Shown here piece after piece: positions 17,980 to 21,769 of a stretch of 21,769 bases of DNA. How positions within the stretch are numbered: the stretch's first letter is position 1; the number at the start of each line of letters is the position of its first letter. The notes under the pieces were generated by a model. That model was not told the origin of the DNA. It did not search any database and was given only the letters and a program-made list of their open reading frames with translations. The DNA is taken from IMG/VR virus record IMGVR_UViG_3300044993_000633, positions 1-21,769 of that record. One strand, given 5' to 3'. A program made the translations under genes and the position numbers. Origin of the DNA: a virus.

Positions 17980-18619
17980 TAATGACCTTTCCAAGCTTAG
18001 TACGATCACTATAATGCATCCGGGCAGTACCTTTAATCAGATACTTTTCGCCAGGAAGAACATGTGATTTCAGAGAAAAAAATACAGTAGAATTATTTAC
18101 AATTGCAGTAACATAATGCACTTTCCATTTTTCAGAAAAATTGCATCTAACTACTTCAATTTCAAATTGTTCACGTTTACCGATAGGAGTTTGCAAAGGC
18201 CTGTTATTTTCACGCAAAATAGTTTCTTGGTAATTACGTTCTACTGAACACAAATAAGACTTGGGTGCCGAAGCAAGCAATCCGATTTCGCGAGTAGTGG
18301 CAATTTCACTCTTTTGACTAATTTCTGCCAGAGCTTTAATGTATTCATTAGTCTCTCCGGCAATCACTTTAAGAAACAAACCCTTCATATAGCGATAAAC
18401 ATTGATAGCCATATTTTTGTCGTCTTGAGTGATAACTACGGAATCAGGAGTGCTCAAGTACAAACGCATTAGCTCTTTGTTAGAAGTAATCTGAGTTTGA
18501 TTGATATAATCGTATTTAGTAAATTTTTGATATCCTCGGTTAACGCGATGGGCAGCACAGGCTGCTTCAATGACAGTAATAACAGGATAAGGAAAAACAT
18601 TTTCATTGCTATAGCACAT
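17963..18619 (-). CDS. Unknown 218-aa protein, likely early
   Basis: Starts MCYSNENVFPYPVITVIEAACAAHR. The N-terminal two thirds are helical and basic; the C-terminal part (about 150-218, HYVTAIVNNSTVFFSLK to GKVIIVKKL) looks like a small beta-barrel, possibly an OB fold, which would suit nucleic-acid binding. This is inference from secondary-structure pattern only. AGGAG precedes the ATG and its own promoter lies just upstream. Confidence 0.7.
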   Translation of the reverse strand: MCYSNENVFPYPVITVIEAACAAHRVNRGYQKFTKYDYINQTQITSNKELMRLYLSTPDSVVITQDDKNMAINVYRYMKGLFLKVIAGETNEYIKALAEISQKSEIATTREIGLLASAPKSYLCSVERNYQETILRENNRPLQTPIGKREQFEIEVVRCNFSEKWKVHYVTAIVNNSTVFFSLKSHVLPGEKYLIKGTARMHYSDRTKLGKVIIVKKL

Positions 18620-18646
18620 GTCCGTCTCCTATAAAAAATATAATCT

Positions 18647-18675
18647 GCTATAGCATTTCAAATAAACGGTGTCAA
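18647..18675 (-). promoter_or_regulatory. Host-type promoter TTGACA-17-TATAGC
   Basis: GG-TTGACA, 17-bp spacer, TATAGC on the minus strand, about 30 bp ahead of the 218-aa gene. Confidence 0.75.
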
Positions 18676-18682
18676 CCAAAAA

Positions 18683-18871
18683 TTATTCAAGGTTTAGCAT
18701 TTTTTTAAATTTTGTAATTTGATCTTTAATATAAAGTTTTGCTTTTTTTAGTTTTTTAATTTCTAAATCATCTACCGATGTGTCTTTCAACATAAAAATT
18801 GTTGAATCAAGTTTGTCGTGCTGTTCTTGAAGATGTTTAATGTGATTTTTAATTTTTGTTTCATCCATCAT
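18683..18871 (-). CDS. DUF465/YdcH-like coiled-coil protein
   Basis: A 62-residue helical hairpin: KNHIKHLQEQHDKLDSTI, a short acidic turn (DTSVDDLE) and IKKLKKAKLYIKDQITKFKK. The HxxLDxxI and LKKxKLxxKDxI pattern matches the DUF465 (YdcH) family, small coiled-coil proteins of unknown role found in proteobacteria and phages. It lies downstream of the UvsXY block and upstream of a promoter for the next gene. Confidence 0.75.
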   Translation of the reverse strand: MMDETKIKNHIKHLQEQHDKLDSTIFMLKDTSVDDLEIKKLKKAKLYIKDQITKFKKMLNLE

Positions 18872-18894
18872 TATTCCCTTTCAATGACATTACA

Positions 18895-19584
18895 TTATTC
18901 ATAGATAATATTAGGTATTATCAATTCATAGTAATTATAATTATAGTATGAACGCTTTTTGATGTTTGAGGTTTCTCTAATTTTAATTTTACCCCTCTTT
19001 TCTATCATTTCTTCAAACAAAGATAAAAAGGGTTCAAATTGCTTACTTTTGTAAAGAAATAATGTATTATTATTATCTTTAAACCAATATTGTTTAACAG
19101 CAAAAAAATTATTAGGATATGGTATTAGAGTCTTGATAAATGTTAAATTTAAAAATTCTTTAAATTTAAGCTCAAATTCATATTTCGGCTGATGTTCCCC
19201 AAACATTTTGTCTATTTCTTTATCATAATGATAAAAAAACGGAAGTTTAAATATAATACCAAGATAATTGCTAGGAATCTTATTATAATCTTTACATTCA
19301 AAAAGACTTAAAACATTTTTTTTGTATTCTGTAAGTGAACCGTTTTTAAGTTCACATAATATGTATTTTCTATAATAATATTGTTTTATATTTGATACTA
19401 ATATATCATCCTCTGGCTTTTTTAAAGCAAGAATTTGGGAAACTTGTTCGGGTTGATAAAAATTAACCGTTATCTTTTTTGGATCAGCATTATAATGTCT
19501 ATACTGAATACAACTAATAAGCAAAGGATCAGTATTAAAAAAACTATTTACCTCAATATCTCTTTCTATTGGTTCTATTTGCAT
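18895..19584 (-). CDS. Unknown protein of about 230 aa next to uvsY
   Basis: From ATG at 19584 the protein begins MQIEPIERDIEVNSFF; a GTG at 19596 would add four residues. Very rich in Tyr, Phe, Lys and Asn, with no membrane segments and no catalytic motif I can name. Only 15-30 bases separate it from uvsY, so it probably belongs to the recombination transcript; many T4-like phages keep replication accessory proteins here, but no match can be claimed. Confidence 0.7.
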   Translation of the reverse strand: MQIEPIERDIEVNSFFNTDPLLISCIQYRHYNADPKKITVNFYQPEQVSQILALKKPEDDILVSNIKQYYYRKYILCELKNGSLTEYKKNVLSLFECKDYNKIPSNYLGIIFKLPFFYHYDKEIDKMFGEHQPKYEFELKFKEFLNLTFIKTLIPYPNNFFAVKQYWFKDNNNTLFLYKSKQFEPFLSLFEEMIEKRGKIKIRETSNIKKRSYYNYNYYELIIPNIIYE

Positions 19585-19600
19585 TTCTTTTACCACAATA

Positions 19601-20056
19601 TTATAAATTTATATCTTCCATACCTGCTGTTCTAAGTCTGGCAATGTGCCCTAACATAAAATTTTTAGACTCTAATGCTTTCATTATTCCTAAAAATTTA
19701 TTTCTAATCAAACTTACTTCGTTAATTAATATTTCAAAATCAATAATTTCGTCTTCCCCATCTGCATATTTTTCAGCATCTTTAGACGATAACTCACGAT
19801 TATAATTTTCTAAATATTTCTTATAATGTTTTCTTTTTAACTTTCTAAGTTGTATGTTTAAAAAATTTAAAATCGCTTCTATTTCTTGAAGTTGGTTAAA
19901 CCGAAGTTCGGTAATCCCAGGCAAAGCTGTGATGTTCTTTTCAAGGTTACCGTGTATACGAACATCAGACTTTGCCTGGATAATTTGATCTTCATAGTAA
20001 GTAATAAAATCAGGTATATTGTTTAAATCCTGAACAATTTTACTATACCATGACAT
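19601..20056 (-). CDS. uvsY: UvsY-like recombination mediator
   Basis: A 151-residue mostly helical protein. The C-terminal half (RKHYKKYLENYNREL through ESKNFMLGHIARLRTAGMED) resembles T4 UvsY, where a segment KSRGFAIKHIQDMRAFEAG ends the protein. UvsY loads UvsX onto single-stranded DNA coated with the phage SSB. The location two genes after uvsX supports the call. The start overlaps the previous stop (TAATG), implying coupling. T4 UvsY is 137 residues, similar in size. Confidence 0.8.
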   Translation of the reverse strand: MSWYSKIVQDLNNIPDFITYYEDQIIQAKSDVRIHGNLEKNITALPGITELRFNQLQEIEAILNFLNIQLRKLKRKHYKKYLENYNRELSSKDAEKYADGEDEIIDFEILINEVSLIRNKFLGIMKALESKNFMLGHIARLRTAGMEDINL

Positions 20057-20352
20057 TAGTAATCTTCTTCTTCCTCATCATAATAATTATTATAACTTAT
20101 ATAAGTGTCAATGTCATCATCATCTTCATCATAATATTCAAAAAATGCTCCATCTTCAGGCTTTTCTAAATAAAATTGGACCGCTTCTTTTATTTCTTTA
20201 TCGCCCCTGAACATTTGCTTTATTTCAATAGGTGAATAATCTTCTTCTATCAAATAATTAACCAATGTTTCTGCTGCGTCATTAACGTCTCCTACTTCTA
20301 TACTAGGTTTTAAAATTTTCCAAATTTCTTTAATTAATGAAAGATTATTCAT
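20056..20352 (-). CDS. Acidic conserved phage protein, 98 aa
   Basis: The N-terminal 65 residues (KILKPSIEVGDVNDAAETLVNYLIEEDYSP) form a helical domain; the C-terminus is a strongly acidic, Tyr-rich tail (EYYDEDDDDIDTYISYNNYYDEEEEDY). Proteins of this type occur beside uvsX in T4-like phages, function unknown; the acidic tail could mimic DNA or bind a basic partner. It begins two bases after uvsX and overlaps the uvsY start. Confidence 0.75.
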   Translation of the reverse strand: MNNLSLIKEIWKILKPSIEVGDVNDAAETLVNYLIEEDYSPIEIKQMFRGDKEIKEAVQFYLEKPEDGAFFEYYDEDDDDIDTYISYNNYYDEEEEDY

Positions 20353-20354
20353 AA

Positions 20355-21425
20355 TTATTTTGCCCCTTCTTCAATAATATCTGAATTATTGTTTATATAT
20401 ACTGGACCTGTTTTAGAAATTTCAGCCATTACTTTATCTAAGCAATTGTCATCATTTGCCTCCCAAGCTTTACGAAATTTCTTAATAATATTGCCATCAT
20501 GCATAGTATATACTAAACTATTACCTTCTTTTGTCAAAAGCTTCATAGATTCAAACATATCTACTAAACCAGAATAGGGATCCATTCCCCGGTCATACGG
20601 AATCTTAATCTGTACGGTTTCAAAAGGCTTTGTATAACGGGTCTTCATTATTTTACATACTGCTCTTATACCTCGAACCTCGCTAATTTTGTTACCTGTT
20701 TCGTCTTCTTTTAACTTTAATTTTTTCATAGCAACAACAATAGAACTTGCGTAAATGAATCCTTGCCCTCCTGAAATTTTATCATCGGGATCAAACATGT
20801 CCTGGCTTGCATAAGTGTGATTGGTAGCAACAAGACCGACATTATGATTGCCAAACATATTCACACAATTACGAACAAGCGCAGTAAGAGCCTTGGGTTT
20901 ACGGCCCATATCGCCCTTTAAATCACCGGTTTCAAATTGATGTACATCAGTAGGAGTCAACAACATACCAAGACTATCAATTACAAACAATACCTTGGGT
21001 TTATCTTCACTATCTATTTCCTTATAACTTTTCATAAATTCACTGATAGTTTTGGCCACATCATCTACCATTGACATGTTCATTTTCAGTAATTTATCTT
21101 CACTGGTATCAACTCCTAATGCATGAAGCCAATGTTCATCAAGAGCATTTTCTGTGTCAATAAGAACTACAAAAATTCCCTGCTCCTGAGCATTCTTTAT
21201 TAAGTTGCCCGAACAAATGTATGACTTGCCCGCACCTGATTCTCCTGCGAACACAGTAACCTTTCCCAAGGGAATACCTTTATTAAAGTCACCACTAATT
21301 CTGTAATTTAATGCATAATTGCCCGTACTAATCCAATCTGTAGGATCATTAAAACCGAAACTTAAACCATCAATGGCCTTGGTAAGTGTTTTTCTAAATT
21401 TGGATACATCAAACGGTTTAACCAT
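20355..21425 (-). CDS. uvsX: UvsX RecA-like recombinase
   Basis: A 356-residue RecA-family protein. Walker A GESGAGKS at 61-68, Walker B around KVLFVIDSLGML (about 143-154), and VGLVATNHTY in the position of the RecA Q-loop region. Length and N-terminus (VSKFRKTLTKAIDGLSFGFNDPTDWISTGN) agree with T4 UvsX rather than bacterial RecA. It forms filaments on ssDNA and drives strand exchange and recombination-dependent replication. AAAGGA precedes the ATG. First large gene of the block with uvsY. Confidence 0.96.
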   Translation of the reverse strand: MVKPFDVSKFRKTLTKAIDGLSFGFNDPTDWISTGNYALNYRISGDFNKGIPLGKVTVFAGESGAGKSYICSGNLIKNAQEQGIFVVLIDTENALDEHWLHALGVDTSEDKLLKMNMSMVDDVAKTISEFMKSYKEIDSEDKPKVLFVIDSLGMLLTPTDVHQFETGDLKGDMGRKPKALTALVRNCVNMFGNHNVGLVATNHTYASQDMFDPDDKISGGQGFIYASSIVVAMKKLKLKEDETGNKISEVRGIRAVCKIMKTRYTKPFETVQIKIPYDRGMDPYSGLVDMFESMKLLTKEGNSLVYTMHDGNIIKKFRKAWEANDDNCLDKVMAEISKTGPVYINNNSDIIEEGAK

Positions 21426-21435
21426 ATATTTTCCT

Positions 21436-21591
21436 TTAATTAATATGTATATTTTGAAGATAATCCTTTAAAACAGCCCTAGCCCTGTTTCTAACCACAC
21501 TAGGAACTCTAGGGGTCTTACCGGGATCGCACAAATCTTCAAGTAATTTTTTTGTTTTTTTTAATGTCTCTATCTTGTCATTCTGTGTCAT
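21436..21591 (-). CDS. Small BPSL0761-like protein, 51 aa
   Basis: Reads MTQNDKIETLKKTKKLLEDL, then CDPGKTPRVPSVVRNRARAVL and ends QNIHIN. A helix with Leu repeats is followed by TPRVPxxVRxxARxVLxxY, the pattern of small BPSL0761-type proteins found in phages and bacteria; function unknown. It ends 11 bases before uvsX. Its ribosome site is weak (GAGG about 9 bases upstream). Confidence 0.65.
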   Translation of the reverse strand: MTQNDKIETLKKTKKLLEDLCDPGKTPRVPSVVRNRARAVLKDYLQNIHIN

Positions 21592-21601
21592 AGATAACCT
21601 C

Positions 21602-21627
21602 AATGGGGAGACCTAAGTCTCCCCATT
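21602..21627. terminator. Strong 11-bp hairpin
   Basis: AATGGGGAGAC and its complement around CTAA, between the partial gene and the 51-aa gene. There is no U-run on the minus strand after it, so it is a processing, stability or weak termination element. Confidence 0.5.
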
Positions 21628-21632
21628 ATAAA

Positions 21633-21769
21633 TTACATCTTTTTTTGACGAGAGCGTATCATCTCAAGAATATCTCTGGCCTTGTCGCTTGAGGTTTCAA
21701 CCTTTGGTATTACTACCTCTTCCTTAGCAGAAGTTTCATGTTCCCAAGAAACGTCATCGCTATTAGGTG
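21633..21769 (-). CDS. C-terminal end of an unidentified gene
   Basis: The last 44 residues (ending ILEMIRSRQKKM) of a gene that continues beyond the window. The tail is acidic then basic and helical. In T4 the helicase genes 41 and 40 precede uvsX, so a replication gene is possible, but 44 residues do not allow identification. Confidence 0.6.
   Translation of the reverse strand, partial: PNSDDVSWEHETSAKEEVVIPKVETSSDKARDILEMIRSRQKKM

Noticed and set aside
1-21769. Whole-genome reassignment of TGA to Trp
   Set aside because: Several well-supported genes end in TGA (stops at 9050, 10130, 11515, 13795 and 13801), and no tRNA with anticodon TCA was found. Only local readthrough remains possible.

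Overview
The window looks like part of a large T4-like (myovirus) phage genome from a Gram-negative host. Base composition is AT-rich and almost every gene is on the minus strand. The right end carries a T4-type recombination block: UvsX, the UvsY mediator just downstream, and a gp30-like ATP-dependent DNA ligase. Copies of the T4 late promoter octamer TATAAATA lie just ahead of the endolysin, Hsp20 and 514-residue genes. The organism call is inference from these families; no host or species can be named from the sequence.

Layout in the direction of transcription (right to left). 21769-16173: the end of an unidentified gene, a 51-aa protein, uvsX, an acidic protein, uvsY, a 230-residue unknown, a DUF465-like coiled coil, a 218-aa unknown, ligase, an 83-aa protein and a four-helix membrane protein. 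14594-13795: Hsp20 and a ClpS-like N-end-rule adaptor. 13803-13102 (plus strand): a metallophosphoesterase-like protein lacking nearly all catalytic residues, divergent from a 514-aa unknown. 11465-8398: small accessory proteins, several from families widespread in phages, plus one frameshifted membrane protein. 8324-8012: a promoter, a 43-codon ORF and two mutually exclusive hairpins resembling an attenuator, just ahead of the RNA region. 8010-300: a dense RNA region with 26 tRNAs whose anticodon could be assigned (one or two of them with odd anticodon loops), about ten aberrant tRNA-like sequences, two or more repeated structured RNAs, a plus-strand homing-type nuclease, a GH19 endolysin, a putative holin and a lipoprotein with a zinc-protease motif.

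The most interesting signal is in the tRNAs. Several have intact stems but non-canonical T-loops, and the bases contacting the D-loop change together: 19-56 is G-C normally, U-A in Cys and A-U in Trp; 18-55 is G-U normally and A-G in Ile, Val and Gln(CTG); 54-58 is U-A normally, A-U in His and Val and G-G in Ile, Asp and Gln(CTG). This suggests functional tRNAs with a rewired elbow rather than random decay. Around them are a tRNA with no D-arm, a duplicated tRNA-like unit with no T-arm, an Asn and a Lys tRNA with class II variable arms, and a twice-present ~92-nt RNA with complementary hairpin loops.

Expression seems to rely on host-type promoters of a very uniform form (GGTTGACA, 17 bp, TATATA-like), nine of which read leftward into the RNA region and the accessory genes, and on T4-type late promoters for endolysin, Hsp20 and the 514-aa protein. 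All RNA structures were folded by eye.
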